From Shewanella fidelis ATCC BAA-318 (lineage in GTDB: Bacteria > Pseudomonadota > Gammaproteobacteria > Enterobacterales > Shewanellaceae): a DNA stretch of 64,000 nt. Made by a program: the position numbers and the translations under genes. Location of the stretch: assembly GCF_000518605.1 (NCBI RefSeq), contig NZ_JADX01000023.1:16387-80386 (forward strand), in the 5' to 3' direction. Under the pieces are notes generated by a model. The model did not search any database. It was not told the origin of the DNA and was given only the letters and a program-made list of their open reading frames with translations. Position 1 is the stretch's first letter. Every line of letters begins with the position of its first letter. Positions 21,481 to 36,700 of this stretch are shown piece after piece.

Positions 21481-21925
21481 TATGGCAATCCGTCTTTGTT
21501 AGGTTAATAATCCTTAAATTCTATAAAATAGAACTAAGGGCAAAAAAGAGGCCGAATTGTAATCACTTTAGTTATGCGCGTCAACTATGAATCAGCGCAA
21601 CTGATTAAATATTGGTTACTCTAAAAGTGCTTCGAATGTTTAGCTCTACAAGAATGTGTGGATAACTCTGTGAGTTAGCACAACATGTAGTGGTTTAGCA
21701 GATCAAAAAGCAGATCGAACGCTAGCTATTATAGATCGATCTGGATCGCTTTATAAAGCTGGATTTGCAGCTTTGCTAATATTTTTCGATCGCAAGGGAT
21801 CTTTTTGGATCAAGATATTCAAGATTAGATGATCTATCTGGGGATAAATCTATTTAAAGGATAGCGATCAGCGTGATCTCATTATAGAATAGTCCTCTTT
21901 TGTATGATCTTTTGGGGATAACTAC
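21481..21925. promoter_or_regulatory. dnaA/rpmH divergent control region with GATC and DnaA boxes
   Basis: A noncoding gap of 445 bases. About 12 GATC tetramers are packed between 21701 and 21910. A perfect DnaA box (TGTGGATAA) is at 21657-21665, and two one-mismatch boxes (TGGGGATAA) are at 21839-21847 and 21913-21921, the latter ending 4 bases before the dnaA start. This fits autoregulation of dnaA by DnaA and SeqA, as known in E. coli; exact promoters were not resolved. Confidence 0.8.
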
Positions 21926-23311
21926 GTGGCGGTTTCACTTTGGCAACAATGTATCGCAAGGCTGCAAGATGAGCTTTCTGCTCAGCAATTCAGTATGTGG
22001 ATAAGACCGTTACAAGCAGAAATGGAAGGCGATACACTCGTCATCTATGCGCCTAATCGTTTTGTGTTGGATTGGGTTAGGGATAAATACCTAAATATCA
22101 TCAACCAATTCTTTACTGAACAAATGGGTAACGATGCGCCAAGTTTGCGTTTCGATATTGGTAGCCGTCCTTCGGCTAAACCGGCTGTTCAGGCCACAGC
22201 AGCAGTAAAAACTAGCAGACCCGCTAGTAAAGAAGCCGTTAAGCCTTCTTTTAATACTCCGCATGCAGAGCCGATGGCGAATGCAAATCATCGCAGCAAT
22301 ATTAATCCGACTTACCAGTTTGATAACTTCGTAGAAGGTAAATCAAACCAATTAGGTAAAGCGGCTGCTTTGCAAGTGGCTGAAAATCCTGGTGGAGCGT
22401 ATAACCCGTTGTTCCTTTATGGGGGCACCGGTTTAGGTAAAACTCACCTATTGCACGCTGTTGGTAATGGCATTATTAAGAACAAGCCAGATGCAAAAGT
22501 GGTTTACATGCATTCTGAGCGTTTTGTGCAAGACATGGTTAAGGCGTTACAAAATAACGCTATCGAAGAATTTAAGCGTTACTACCGTAGCGTTGATGCA
22601 TTATTTATTGATGATATTCAGTTCTTCGCTAACAAAGATAGATCTCAAGAAGAGTTCTTCCATACCTTTAATGCTTTATTAGAAGGTAACCATCAGATCA
22701 TTTTGACTTCGGATAAGTATCCGAAAGAGATCGACGGTGTTGAAGATCGTTTGAAATCACGTTTTGGTTGGGGTCTAACGGTTGCTATTGAGCCACCAGA
22801 GTTAGAAACCCGAGTTGCGATCTTGATGCGTAAAGCACAAGAGAGTGGCATTAACTTACCTGACGAAGTGGCTTTCTTTATTGCTAAGCGTTTACGTTCA
22901 AACGTACGTGAGCTTGAAGGCGCATTGAATCGTGTTATTGCTAACGCTAACTTTACTGGTCGCCCGATTACTATCGACTTTGTGCGCGAAGCACTACGTG
23001 ACTTACTGGCTCTGCAAGAAAAGCTAGTGACTATCGATAATATTCAAAAGACAGTAGCTGAATACTACAAGATTAAGATGGCTGACATGTTATCTAAGCG
23101 TCGTTCACGCAGTGTGGCGCGCCCAAGACAGATGGCAATGGCGTTATCAAAAGAGTTAACCAATCAGAGCTTACCTGAAATTGGTGATGCGTTTGGTGGT
23201 CGTGACCATACGACTGTTTTACATGCATGTCGTAAAATTGCGCAGTTGCGTGAAGAAAGTCATGACATTAAAGAAGATTATGCTAACTTGATAAGAACCT
23301 TATCTTCTTAA
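21926..23311 (+). CDS. dnaA: Replication initiator DnaA
   Basis: A 461-residue AAA+ initiator. Domain I (about 1-80) is followed by a variable linker. Walker A GGTGLGKT is at 166-173 and Walker B LFIDD at 226-230. The C-terminal DNA-binding domain contains the signature [15 protein letters not shown]. The start is GTG (21926), giving a [10 protein letters not shown]-terminus like the enteric protein, which also uses GTG. It is followed 19 bases later by dnaN. Confidence 0.98.
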   Translation: MAVSLWQQCIARLQDELSAQQFSMWIRPLQAEMEGDTLVIYAPNRFVLDWVRDKYLNIINQFFTEQMGNDAPSLRFDIGSRPSAKPAVQATAAVKTSRPASKEAVKPSFNTPHAEPMANANHRSNINPTYQFDNFVEGKSNQLGKAAALQVAENPGGAYNPLFLYGGTGLGKTHLLHAVGNGIIKNKPDAKVVYMHSERFVQDMVKALQNNAIEEFKRYYRSVDALFIDDIQFFANKDRSQEEFFHTFNALLEGNHQIILTSDKYPKEIDGVEDRLKSRFGWGLTVAIEPPELETRVAILMRKAQESGINLPDEVAFFIAKRLRSNVRELEGALNRVIANANFTGRPITIDFVREALRDLLALQEKLVTIDNIQKTVAEYYKIKMADMLSKRRSRSVARPRQMAMALSKELTNQSLPEIGDAFGGRDHTTVLHACRKIAQLREESHDIKEDYANLIRTLSS

Positions 23312-23330
23312 TATCAGGGATATTTGATCA

Positions 23331-24431
23331 ATGAAATTTTCAATTGATAGGGACGCTTTATTAAAACCGCTGCAACTAGTGAGTGGTGCGGTTGAAAGAC
23401 GTCACAACTTGCCTATATTGGCAAACCTTTTAGTGGAAGTGAGTGGTCACTCACTTAAGCTTACTGGTACCGACTTAGAAGTCGAGTTGGTAGGTGAAGT
23501 CCAGCTAGAAGGTGAAATCCTTGAGGGACGCACGACTGTCCCTGCGAAGAAGTTTTTAGATATCGTTAAGTCTTTACCTGATCAAGTCGAACTAAAGATT
23601 GAGCAGCAAGAAAACCGCTTACTATTACGTTCAGGTCGTAGCCGCTTTACTCTTGCGACGCTGCCTGCTGAAGAGTACCCGAATGTTGAAGCATTCGAGG
23701 CTGAACTTGAGTTCACTTTGAAACAAGGCACGATGAAGTCATTGATTGATGCGACTCAATTTTCAATGGCTAACCAAGACGTACGCTATTATCTCAATGG
23801 CTTGTTATTAGAGACTGAAGGTAATGTATTACGCGCTATTGCGACAGATGGCCATCGTTTAGCGTTAAGTCATCGTCAAATTGAAGCTCAACTACCAGAA
23901 AAGCAAGTCATTGTACCGCGTAAAGGCGTGCTTGAACTTATGCGTTCGTTTGAAGCTGATGATTTAGATGTGACAATTGCCATTGGTGATAATGCAATTA
24001 GAGCAACTACTGCAACAGTGGTGTTTACCAGTAAGTTAGTTGATGGACGTTTTCCGGATTACCGTCGAGTACTGCCAAAAGGTGGTGACAAAATCGTTAT
24101 CGCGAGTCGTCAGCAACTTAAACAAGCGTTATTGCGTGCTTCTATTTTGTCTAATGAGAAGTTCCGTGGTGTGCGAGTACAGTTAGAAAACAACCTGATA
24201 AAAATTACTGCTAACAACCCTGAACAGGAAGAAGCAGAAGAAATTTTAGATGTTGAGTACGATAACGCACCATTAGAGATCGGCTTTAACGTCAGCTATT
24301 TGCTCGATGTACTTAACAACCTGCCAGCTGATGATGTTCGTATCACGCTGATTGACGGTAACTCAAGTGCATTAATCGATAATCATGTAGAGCAAGACTC
24401 TATGTATGTCGTAATGCCAATGAGACTGTAG
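23331..24431 (+). CDS. dnaN: DNA polymerase III beta sliding clamp
   Basis: A 366-residue clamp, the same length as in E. coli, made of three repeated folds, with the C-terminal YVVMPMRL that forms part of the partner-binding pocket. The RDALLKPLQLVSGAVERRHNLPILANLL start and the LFLRATATDGHRLA-like AIATDGHRLA motif are present. It is probably co-transcribed with dnaA; a terminator follows. Confidence 0.98.
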   Translation: MKFSIDRDALLKPLQLVSGAVERRHNLPILANLLVEVSGHSLKLTGTDLEVELVGEVQLEGEILEGRTTVPAKKFLDIVKSLPDQVELKIEQQENRLLLRSGRSRFTLATLPAEEYPNVEAFEAELEFTLKQGTMKSLIDATQFSMANQDVRYYLNGLLLETEGNVLRAIATDGHRLALSHRQIEAQLPEKQVIVPRKGVLELMRSFEADDLDVTIAIGDNAIRATTATVVFTSKLVDGRFPDYRRVLPKGGDKIVIASRQQLKQALLRASILSNEKFRGVRVQLENNLIKITANNPEQEEAEEILDVEYDNAPLEIGFNVSYLLDVLNNLPADDVRITLIDGNSSALIDNHVEQDSMYVVMPMRL

Positions 24432-24454
24432 TCTCGTACAACTTTTCTATATTC

Positions 24455-24497
24455 TAAGGCTAGTCCGTTTACTCAACTGACTAGCCTTATTTTTTGT
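24455..24497 (+). terminator. Terminator between dnaN and recF
   Basis: AAGGCTAGTC (24456-24465) pairs with GACTAGCCTT (24479-24488), followed by TATTTTTTG. It lies only 36 bases before the recF start, so recF-gyrB may need read-through or its own promoter. Confidence 0.8.
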
Positions 24498-24532
24498 TAG
24501 ATTATGCTTCCTGTTGCTTTATAAGGTTATTA

Positions 24533-28049
<3,517 letters not shown>

Positions 28050-28078
28050 GTCTGTTTGCTACACATAGTAAAGAATTG

Positions 28079-28106
28079 AATCGGTGCTATATGCACCGAT
28101 TTTTTA
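28079..28106 (+). terminator. Terminator of gyrB
   Basis: AATCGGTGC (28079-28087) pairs with GCACCGATT (28093-28101), followed by five more T. Confidence 0.85.
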
Positions 28107-28128
28107 TTAATTAATCGGTCATCATAAA

Positions 28129-29169
28129 TTGTTTAGTAAAGCCTTTAAAAAGCTGTTCAACATTAGAGAAAATGTGGTTGTTGAGAAACCAACTAGCTTT
28201 AATGGTCCAATGGAGCAGTTACCTATACACTCAACTGAGCAAATTGCTGAAGTTAAACCTGCTACAAGTTCTCCTGTAGTTGCTATCGATCTATCTGCAC
28301 TATTTTATAGTTTATTGTTTCCTAGTACCCAACTAAGTGGCAGTGCCAACGAACTAGAGAAAAGTGTATTTAGGCGTGTTGAAGCCGCGCTTGCTTCACC
28401 AAAGGCTATTGCTGAGCGGGTATTAAAAATGCCGACTCAAGTGGCGGCTTTAGATAAACAACTTGCTGATGAGAATACCGATACTAAAGCATTATTAGCC
28501 TTAATAGAGAAAGATCCTGTATTGAGTGTTGAGGTGCTTAAACTATGTAATTCGCCATTATTTAGGCGTAGTGATAAAGACGTTACTAGTTTGCAATTAG
28601 CATTAGTGCAGTTAGGCCGAGATCAAATCCGCCGATTTGTCACTACGGCTATGATGCGTAAGATCATTGATGTTAAGCCAATCTACTTTAGACGTTTTGG
28701 TAGCCAAATTTGGCGCCATTCGATGCAGGTTGCTTTTTTAGCAAGTGAACTAACTGATGAAGACCCCGATAGTGCGTTCTTATTGGGCTTAGTCCATGAC
28801 GTAGGTAAAATCGCCATTTTTAAGCTGTTGTTAGAGGCTTTTAAACAAGCTGAACCCGGTGAACAGCCTTGTTCTAGTTTGTTTCGTCAGGTGATGACTA
28901 CTAAGTCATTAAGTTTAAGTGCGTTATTAGCGCGCTACTGGCAACTACCATCACTATTTGAGTCTGAGTTAAGTCGTTTAGCAGTCGTTGACTCTAAACC
29001 TGCTGGTGGTCTTGCTGAAGTCATATGGCGGGCAAACTTAATAAGTGAATGCTCGATGCTATTTGAAGCGGGTAAGCTGCAACCGGATCAATTAAATAGG
29101 CTTTTATTTGATGCTGGTATGGATCGAGCTGCATTTGATGATATCCATAAAAAACTCGTATTGTTCTGA
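28129..29169 (+). CDS. HDOD-domain signalling protein
   Basis: A 346-residue protein with an HDOD domain in about residues 100-300: the ALIEKDPVLSVEVLKLCNSPLF helix pair, LQLALVQLGRDQIRRFV, and an intact HDVGK at about residue 225. HDOD proteins act in stress and signalling circuits; many have lost the catalytic HD, but this one keeps HD-G-K. The only start near the N-terminus is TTG at 28129 (MFSKAFKKLF); the first ATG would remove 27 residues. It lies alone between gyrB and glyS, with terminators on both sides. Confidence 0.85.
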   Translation: MFSKAFKKLFNIRENVVVEKPTSFNGPMEQLPIHSTEQIAEVKPATSSPVVAIDLSALFYSLLFPSTQLSGSANELEKSVFRRVEAALASPKAIAERVLKMPTQVAALDKQLADENTDTKALLALIEKDPVLSVEVLKLCNSPLFRRSDKDVTSLQLALVQLGRDQIRRFVTTAMMRKIIDVKPIYFRRFGSQIWRHSMQVAFLASELTDEDPDSAFLLGLVHDVGKIAIFKLLLEAFKQAEPGEQPCSSLFRQVMTTKSLSLSALLARYWQLPSLFESELSRLAVVDSKPAGGLAEVIWRANLISECSMLFEAGKLQPDQLNRLLFDAGMDRAAFDDIHKKLVLF

Positions 29170-29184
29170 CCGAGTTTCATAAAT

Positions 29185-29212
29185 AAAAAACGCGCCTTTC
29201 GGCGCGTTTTTT
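29185..29212. terminator. Bidirectional terminator between the HDOD gene and glyS
   Basis: CGCGCC-TTTC-GGCGCG (29191-29206) with A-run before and T-run after; it serves the two convergent genes. Confidence 0.9.
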
Positions 29213-29227
29213 ATATCAGCTATTTAG

Positions 29228-31297
29228 TTACTGAAGTAACGAAATATCAGCAGCATGTAAGAACTGTTCGCGTAGGCTAGATAGTAGCGCTAGGCGGTTA
29301 TTCTTCAATGCTTCATCATCAGCCATCACCATTACATCTTCGAAGAAGGTGTCAACACTGTCACGAAGGGTAGCAAGTAGTGCTAACGCTTGTTGGTAGT
29401 TTGCTTCAGCAAATAGCGGTGCTAGTTGTGGTTGCAGTTCTGCAAGTTTAGCTGCTAGTGCTTTTTCTGCATCTTCAACAAGTAACTTAGCATCGATAGC
29501 TGCAGGTAGTTCACCTTCAACTTTAGCCAAAATGTTAGATACACGCTTATTGGCAGCAGCCAGAGCTGAAGCTTGTTCAAGAGTTCTGAAGTGAGCTACA
29601 GCCTTGATACGACTTTCAAAATCAGCAGGTGAAGTAGGGCGACGTGCTAATACCGCTAGGATAACATCAACACTTACACCTTGATCTTGGTACCAAGCAC
29701 GGAAGCGAGCCATAAAGAACTCTAGCACTTGATCTGCAACTTCACTGTTAGTTAGGTTGTCAGCGTGTAATTCTTGTGCCTTAGCAATTAGGTCAACAAG
29801 ATCTAGCGGTAAATTGTTTTCTAAACAAATACGTAGTACACCAATAGCTGCACGGCGAAGTGCGAATGGGTCCGCTGCGCCTTTAGGGGCTTGGCCAATA
29901 CCAAAAATACCCACTAACGTGTCTAACTTTTCAGCCAATGCTACACAAATCGAGATAGGTGCAGTAGGAACTGTATCGCCAGAGAATTTAGGCTTATATT
30001 GCTCAGACAATGCTACGGCAACTGCTTCTGTTTCACCGTCTAGGCGGGCGTAATGCATACCCATGGTGCCTTGAAGATCGGTAAACTCCATTACCATATT
30101 CGTCATTAGATCTGACTTAGATAACAGACCTGCGCGAGCTGCTTCTTCGCTGTTCGCATCAATGCTAGTAGCGATATAACCAGCCATAGCTGAAATGCGC
30201 TCAACACGTTGCTTGATGGTGCCAAGTTGCTTTTGGAATACCACGGTTTCTAAGCTTGCTAGGCGTGCTTCAAGCGTATCTTTCTTGTCTGTTTCGAAGA
30301 AGAACTCAGCATCAGCAAGACGTGGACGAACCACCTTTTCATTACCTGAAATAATTTGCTGAGGATCTTTAGATTCGATGTTGGTGACGAAGATAAAGTT
30401 AGGTAATAGCTGACCAGCATTATCAAATACTGGGAAGTATTTTTGGTCACCTTTCATGGTGTAAACCAACGCTTCTGCTGGAACATCTAAGAACTTTTCT
30501 TCAAAGTTGGCTGTTAGCACTACTGGCCATTCAACAAGAGAAGTCACTTCTTCTAACAGATCGTCTTCAAGATCTGCCACGCCGCCAATGTTAGCTGCAG
30601 CAGCTTCTGAATCGGCTTTGATAATCGCTTTACGTGCTTGGTAATCAGCAAGTACCTTACCTTTCTCTTTAAGCGCTGCAAGGTAGTTGTCAGCATGATC
30701 TAGCTCGAAACTAGACTCACCCATAAAGCGGTGACCACGGATAACACGGTCAGACTTAATGCCTAATAGCTCACCTTCAACAACTTCGCTACCTAGTAGC
30801 ATAGTTACTGTGTGGACAGGACGGATAAATTGTGTGGTGTTACTTCCCCAACGCATTGGCTTTGGAATAGGTAACTTGTCTAATGAGCGTTGCGCCATAT
30901 CAGCGATTAAACTCTTAGTTTCAACACCAACTACGCGAGCTTGGTGAAGTAACCATTCGCCTTTATCAGTTTTTAAACGTTCAGCTTGCTCAACAGTAAT
31001 ACCGTTACCACGAGCCCAGCCCATAGCAGCTTTTGTTGGATTGCCGTCAGCATCGAAAGCTTGAGCAACTGCCGGGCCGCGTTTCTCAACCACTTTGTCT
31101 GCTTGTGCAAGTGCAAGTTGGTTAATGCAAACCGCTAAACGACGCGGTGCTGCGTGCCATACTGCTGATTCAAAGCTAAGTTCTGCTTTAGTGAGTTCTT
31201 CAGTAAAGTTAGCTAGAAATGACTCAGCTAATTTACGTAGTGACTTCGGTGGAAGTTCTTCTGTGCCTACTTCAATGAGTAAGTTTTCAAAATTCAT
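29228..31297 (-). CDS. glyS: Glycyl-tRNA synthetase beta subunit
   Basis: A 689-residue beta subunit of the alpha2beta2 enzyme, identical in length to the E. coli protein. It begins with [18 protein letters not shown] and includes the [12 protein letters not shown] segment and the [16 protein letters not shown] motif shared with HD-like tRNA-binding domains, then a C-terminal anticodon-binding region. It lies 11 bases downstream of glyQ. Confidence 0.97.
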   Translation of the reverse strand: MNFENLLIEVGTEELPPKSLRKLAESFLANFTEELTKAELSFESAVWHAAPRRLAVCINQLALAQADKVVEKRGPAVAQAFDADGNPTKAAMGWARGNGITVEQAERLKTDKGEWLLHQARVVGVETKSLIADMAQRSLDKLPIPKPMRWGSNTTQFIRPVHTVTMLLGSEVVEGELLGIKSDRVIRGHRFMGESSFELDHADNYLAALKEKGKVLADYQARKAIIKADSEAAAANIGGVADLEDDLLEEVTSLVEWPVVLTANFEEKFLDVPAEALVYTMKGDQKYFPVFDNAGQLLPNFIFVTNIESKDPQQIISGNEKVVRPRLADAEFFFETDKKDTLEARLASLETVVFQKQLGTIKQRVERISAMAGYIATSIDANSEEAARAGLLSKSDLMTNMVMEFTDLQGTMGMHYARLDGETEAVAVALSEQYKPKFSGDTVPTAPISICVALAEKLDTLVGIFGIGQAPKGAADPFALRRAAIGVLRICLENNLPLDLVDLIAKAQELHADNLTNSEVADQVLEFFMARFRAWYQDQGVSVDVILAVLARRPTSPADFESRIKAVAHFRTLEQASALAAANKRVSNILAKVEGELPAAIDAKLLVEDAEKALAAKLAELQPQLAPLFAEANYQQALALLATLRDSVDTFFEDVMVMADDEALKNNRLALLSSLREQFLHAADISLLQ

Positions 31298-31308
31298 CAG
31301 TTATACCT

Positions 31309-32214
31309 CTACTTACACATTGGGAAGCCTAGTGCTTCACGGGCTTGATAGTAAGATTCTGCAACACCTTTTGCCATAGTACGAACGCGTAAGATATAAC
31401 GCTGGCGTTCTGTAACTGAGATAGCGTGGCGTGCATCAAGTAAGTTAAATGCGTGAGAGGCTTTCATTACTTGCTCGTAAGCAGGTAGTGGAAGTGGCTT
31501 TTCTAGGCTCAATAAGCGTTGGCAAGCTTGTTCGCAGTCTTCAAACATCTTAAATAGCACTTCAACATCTGCATGTTCAAAGTTATAGGTTGATTGCTCA
31601 ACTTCATTTTGATGGAAGATATCGCCATACATAACTTTGCCCATTGGGCCATCGGTCCAAACAAGATCATAAACGCTGTCTACTTCTTGAATGTACATTG
31701 CAAGACGTTCTAGACCATAAGTGATTTCACCTGTAACAGGCTTACACTCAAGACCACCAACTTGCTGGAAGTAAGTGAACTGAGATACTTCCATACCGTT
31801 TAGCCAAACTTCCCAGCCAAGACCCCAAGCGCCCAGAGTAGGTGATTCCCAGTTGTCTTCTACAAAGCGAACATCATGCACATTCATATCAACGCCTAGC
31901 GCCTCTAATGAACCTAAATAAAGTTCTTGAATGTTACTTGGTGATGGCTTTAGTACTACTTGATACTGGTAGTAGTGCTGAAGACGGTTAGGGTTTTCAC
32001 CATAACGGCCGTCAGTTGGGCGACGACATGGTTGAACATAGGCACTGCTCATTGGCTCAGGGCCTAATGAACGTAAGAATGTCATAGGGTGGAATGTACC
32101 CGCACCTACTTCCATGTCCAATGGTTGAACGATTGCGCAACCTTGCTGCGCCCAGTATTCCTGCAGGGTCATAATGAAGCCCTGGAATGTTTTTACGTCG
32201 TGTTTCGTCGTCAT
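31309..32214 (-). CDS. glyQ: Glycyl-tRNA synthetase alpha subunit
   Basis: A 301-residue catalytic class II subunit. Visible: [34 protein letters not shown] at the N-terminus, motif 2 region [25 protein letters not shown], and [10 protein letters not shown] as motif 3. Length is that of the family (about 303). It heads the glyQ-glyS pair. Confidence 0.98.
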   Translation of the reverse strand: MTTKHDVKTFQGFIMTLQEYWAQQGCAIVQPLDMEVGAGTFHPMTFLRSLGPEPMSSAYVQPCRRPTDGRYGENPNRLQHYYQYQVVLKPSPSNIQELYLGSLEALGVDMNVHDVRFVEDNWESPTLGAWGLGWEVWLNGMEVSQFTYFQQVGGLECKPVTGEITYGLERLAMYIQEVDSVYDLVWTDGPMGKVMYGDIFHQNEVEQSTYNFEHADVEVLFKMFEDCEQACQRLLSLEKPLPLPAYEQVMKASHAFNLLDARHAISVTERQRYILRVRTMAKGVAESYYQAREALGFPMCK

Positions 32215-32331
32215 ATCCGCTTGTCTACTGCCTGGAAGCCTTAATAGAAAATGGTTTCGATTATACCTTGTAGAATAACGCTTATGTAGGTTATTTTTTA
32301 TCTGGTTGACTAAAAATTTAGGAATTAGCTA

Positions 32332-32898
32332 ATGGAAGTGACACGTTGTGCTTGGGTTGGGCAAGATCCCATCTACCAAGAGTATCATGACAAAGTATGG
32401 GGCAGGCCCGTTTATGACAGTCGCGAGTTGTTTGAAAAGCTGTGTTTAGATGGCCAACAAGCAGGACTATCATGGATTACTATTCTTAAAAAACAGCAAA
32501 ATTATGAGGCTGCATTTGCCAATTTTGAGCCAAAAATTATTGCGACGTTTGATGAAACTAAAGTTGCAGAGTTGATGCTCAACCCAGGGATTGTGCGTAA
32601 CCGACTTAAAATTAATTCGATAATTAAGAATGCCAAGGCTTATTTAGCTTTTGTCGAGCAGGGCCATGATTTCTCAACATTCTTATGGGGCTTTGTTGGT
32701 GGTAGTCCAAAGCAAAATCATTTTCAGTCGATGGAGCAAGTGCCTGCACAAACACCTGAATCAGAGGCTATGTCAAAAGCACTTAAAAAGATGGGCTTTA
32801 ATTTTGTTGGACCAACAATTTGTTATGCTTTTATGCAAGCAGTAGGAATGGTCAATGACCACACCACTGATTGCTTCTGTTTTCAGGATAAAAGTTAA
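32332..32898 (+). CDS. tag: DNA-3-methyladenine glycosylase I
   Basis: A 188-residue base-excision enzyme removing 3-methyladenine. It keeps the helix-hairpin core (LDGQQAGLSWITILKKQQNYEAAF), the aromatic pocket, and the zinc-site residues near both ends (CAWV with C6; YHDKVWG; VNDHTTDC). It is divergent from glyQ and convergent with the next gene, whose stop lies 2 bases away. Confidence 0.95.
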   Translation: MEVTRCAWVGQDPIYQEYHDKVWGRPVYDSRELFEKLCLDGQQAGLSWITILKKQQNYEAAFANFEPKIIATFDETKVAELMLNPGIVRNRLKINSIIKNAKAYLAFVEQGHDFSTFLWGFVGGSPKQNHFQSMEQVPAQTPESEAMSKALKKMGFNFVGPTICYAFMQAVGMVNDHTTDCFCFQDKS

Positions 32899-32900
32899 TA

Positions 32901-33554
32901 TTAGGATTGGGTCATCACCATTTGTGAAGGGTCATCGGTGTAGATATAAATTGCTTTAAACTCTAGCTCACCAGTAGCATTTTCTGTTGCCGTTACAAAG
33001 CTATGATTAGTGTCGAAGTTTTGTAGCAACAGTTTGTTGTCTTCGGTTAGTTCATTAGCCGTTATCGAGAGTGCGCAAACTCTGCCAGCACAGCCAATAT
33101 GTTGTTCAAACAAGGTCATATTATTAAGCTGCAGTAGTTGTTGGTTAAGCTTATTTTGTCTCTCGATAGCAAATTCACTATTTGTTGGAAGGCTAGATAC
33201 TTGCTCTAAAAAGTCATTCATTCCGGTAGTTAATACATTGACTAGCGCCTTACGTTCAATTGCGCCGGTGTCATTAACGAAAAATGTGTTTATTGCAATT
33301 TCATCATTTAATGTGAAATACGGGTTAGCGGGGTCATTTGGTTTTATGTCGATGACCTCTGCTGTGTCAGTCGCAACGTGTTTAGGGTTTACATTTCGTA
33401 TTGTCGCTTGCTGGTGGCTTTTCACTGTAGGCTTAACAACATCTTGTTGTGTTGTCATTGCTATTTGTTTTTGTGGTTTAAAAAATAGTAGGTTGGCTAA
33501 TGTTAATAAGGTGATGCTAATAATAACTAAAGTAATTACTCTAGATAGTGACAT
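32901..33554 (-). CDS. Small membrane-anchored protein of unknown function
   Basis: A 217-residue protein not recognised. It has one N-terminal hydrophobic helix (about residues 5-25, VITLVIISITLLTLANLLFF) and a polar remainder that would lie in the periplasm, with a possible disulfide pair in HIGCAGRVCAL. The frame is open to 33587, but AAGGA lies eight bases before the ATG at 33554, so I chose that. It converges on tag. Confidence 0.7.
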   Translation of the reverse strand: MSLSRVITLVIISITLLTLANLLFFKPQKQIAMTTQQDVVKPTVKSHQQATIRNVNPKHVATDTAEVIDIKPNDPANPYFTLNDEIAINTFFVNDTGAIERKALVNVLTTGMNDFLEQVSSLPTNSEFAIERQNKLNQQLLQLNNMTLFEQHIGCAGRVCALSITANELTEDNKLLLQNFDTNHSFVTATENATGELEFKAIYIYTDDPSQMVMTQS

Positions 33555-33634
33555 ACTTAAATTCCTTGATTCATTAAAGAGATCCATTCTCAGTTCATCA
33601 AGATAAAATATTAGCTAGAGTTAATAAAGCTATT

Positions 33635-33668
33635 AAAAAAGGATGTTCCACGTGGAACATCCTTTTTG
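33635..33668. terminator. Terminator-like hairpin built on a parS palindrome
   Basis: Six A, then the 22-base perfect palindrome at 33641-33662 (containing the parS at 33644-33659), then five T. As RNA it would form a stem with a tiny loop followed by a U-run on either strand. It lies about 100 bases beyond the TolB/amidohydrolase stop (minus strand). Confidence 0.55.
33644..33659. promoter_or_regulatory. parS: parS-like site (perfect)
   Basis: TGTTCCACGTGGAACA, a perfect 16-base palindrome identical in core to Pseudomonas parS, extended to 22 bases. Confidence 0.85.
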
Positions 33669-33766
33669 TTTTGCGTCAAATTAATCACTTTTCGTTCAAA
33701 AAATAATTTTTCTCAAATTTAAAAATCCTAGTTGAGTTAGCCAGATTTTAAATTTAAAAACGGGAT

Positions 33767-36700
33767 CTATTTTTCAAAAAAGAAAGCTTCTCTTTGCTTA
33801 CCTTTATTTTTTGCACCACCATTTAGCTGATCCATTGTTTCAGCATTAAACAGTTTACCGTTAACCATGGTGTAGGTTACGCGATCGGTTACGCGAATAT
33901 CTTCCAGCGGGTTACCATCGATAACGATTAGGTCAGCGAGTTTACCTTGCTTGATTGAACCAATTTGATGGTCCATTGCAAAATGTTTAGCAGGGTTAAT
34001 GGTCGCTGTTTTTAGTGCTTCCATATTGCTCATACCGCCTTGAGCAAACATCCAAATCTCCCAGTGGGCGGCTAAACCTTCTCGCTGACCATGGGCACCG
34101 ATATTTGCCTTTACACCTACTTGGTTTAACTCGTTGGCTACGCGAGCTACGTTAAAGTGGTTGTAATGTTCATCAGGTGCTGTAGGGCGACGCATTGAGC
34201 GAGCGTTTAAGATATCAGATGGAACATACATAGACAGACGAGGGTGTGCCCATACATCTGTTTTGTCGTACCAGTAGTTTTCACCCCAAATACCGCCGTA
34301 GGCAACGACTAAGGTTGGAGTGTATCCCACTTCAGTTTGTCCCCAGAACTGCTTTATATCATCGTAGATATTGGCTGCGGGTAGTGAGTGTTCAATACCC
34401 GTATGGCCATCGGCAATCATACTAAGGTTATGTTGCAGTAAGCTACCGCCTTCAGGGACGACCATCATCTCAAGCTCTCTAGCTGCAGCAATCACTTGTT
34501 GACGTTGGTTACGTCGAGGTTGGTTATAACTCTTAACACTGAACGCACCGACTTTTTTTAGTCTTTCTAAATGAAATTTAGCATCATCTAACGAGTCGAT
34601 GTGCGATGTATAGCCGGGAGCATTTGCGCCATACAAAATAGTACCGGTTGAGAAGATACGTGGCCCAGCTATCTTACCAGCCTTCTGTTGCTCTGAAGCA
34701 GCGAAAATCTCAGTGGTGTCATTTGATGGATCGTGAATAGAGGTAACACCTAAAGATAGATTTGAATACATCTCCCAGTTTTGTTGTGGGATGATTTCGC
34801 TCTCACCTTGAGCACCATGAGCATGGGCATCAAACAAACCAGGCATTAAGGTTTTACCCTTAATATCAATGATAGTTGCGTCACTTGGGATATCGATAAC
34901 TGATGCTGAACCAACGCTCACGATATGGTTGTCTTTGACTACCACAGTACCATTTTCGATGACTTGGTCATTTTCCATAGTGATAATCTTGCCGCCGACA
35001 AAGGCTATGGTTCCACGTGGAACATCTGCTTTTTGACTGAAACCAAGATCGGTAATTGTTGGCTTAGATTTGTCTTCTTCAGCAGTTTGATATTGCGTAT
35101 CGACATTGACTTGATAGAGCTCAGGACCCAGTGTCCAATAAAGCTGGTTACTATCAGTATTCCAACTAATGCTTTCACCGGCACGCACACTTAACTGTTC
35201 TACAGGCAGGTTATTAGCTTTAGGTCCAATTTGAATTGTTTCACCATGCTTAGCAAAAGGGGTGACAAACACTTTGAAGCGTTCAGCAAAGGCCAGTTGT
35301 TTACCGTCTGGCGAGACTCTGAACTCAGTGGCATGTTTGCTAGTGTAGTGCACTCGCTTTTCGAAACCATTGAGACCAATAGAAGCTAGCTGCGGAGTTT
35401 CACCACTTTCCATAAAGTAGACACGATCATTATCGGCACCAAATTGTGGCTGGTATCCTGCAGAGGTGATTTTAGTATTTTTATCACCATCAATATCGAC
35501 TTGGTAAAGACCTGTTTCTTGCGACCAAGTACGTGGCGTGATGTAGCCGCCTTTAGCCTTACGATAAACCACTGTTTCGCCATCAGGCGAGAAGGTTGGT
35601 TCTACGTATTTACCAGGTTCACTAGTTAGTACTTTTACCCGTTTATTTCGCACGGTAGCTAAACTTACAGTACCCTGTTGTTGATCATCCCAAGTGGTGA
35701 ATACGATACGCTTACCATCGCGAGACCATTGAGGAAATAGTTCGCGTAGTTCACTATCTAGTTTGGTTAGGCGTGACATCTTGCCATCGGGTAAGCTCTT
35801 AACCCAGATTTTACCTAGTGCTTCAAAAGCGACTTTTTTACCATCTGGAGATACTTGCGCCATACGCAGCATCTTCACATTAAATACGTCTTTATCTAGA
35901 TCTTGGGTGAAGCGCACAGCTGGCTGAACAGCTCGCTCTGTTTTAACTGTAAATGGAATTTGTGCGACTGACTTAGATTCAACATCGAGCTTATTGATTT
36001 TACCGTTAGCCCAAAACAGGATTTCATCATTATCAGCTGTCCAACTCATGCTAGGGTACACGCCGTGAATTGCCCAAGTTTCTTGCATATCCCGGTCTAG
36101 ATCACCATAGAGTTTTTCAGTTTCACCAGACTTTAAATCCAATAGGTAAAGCGAAGATTGGAAACCATCACGTTTAATGTATGCAAGCTTGTTTCCATCT
36201 GGGCTTGGTGTTGGTCGAATTGCACCGCCTGTACCTTGAATCAATACCTCAATATCACCAGTTTGAGTATCGTAACGCTTAATCTTATAGATCCCTTTTA
36301 CTGAATCTTTTGAGTAGTGGAAGGTCTTACCCGGTGTCGCATCTTGACTAAAATAAATATATCGACCATCGGGTGAGTAAGCAGGTTCACCTAAGTCCTT
36401 TTGTTCATTCGGGCGCTCGGTAAGCTTTACACCGTCGCCACCCGCAACGTGGTACATCCAAACTTCGCCCGCACCTAAGCTGCGACTACCAGTAAAGTGT
36501 TTACGCGCGACTAAGTATTGGCCATCAGGACTCCATGCAGGGCTGTTTAATAAGCGAAATGTTTCTTTGGTTACTGGGCGAGGATTGCTGCCGTCAGCCT
36601 CCATAATCCAAATATTGTCCCCGCCATCTTCATCAGAGGTATACGCAATGTATTTTCCATCTGGGCTATAAACAGGTTGCATCTGCCATGCAATACCTTC

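Noticed and set aside
33010..33606. A 198-codon plus-strand frame opposite the small membrane protein gene
   Set aside because: It is antisense to a gene with a signal-anchor and ribosome site and reads as serine/leucine-rich low-information sequence; treated as a shadow.
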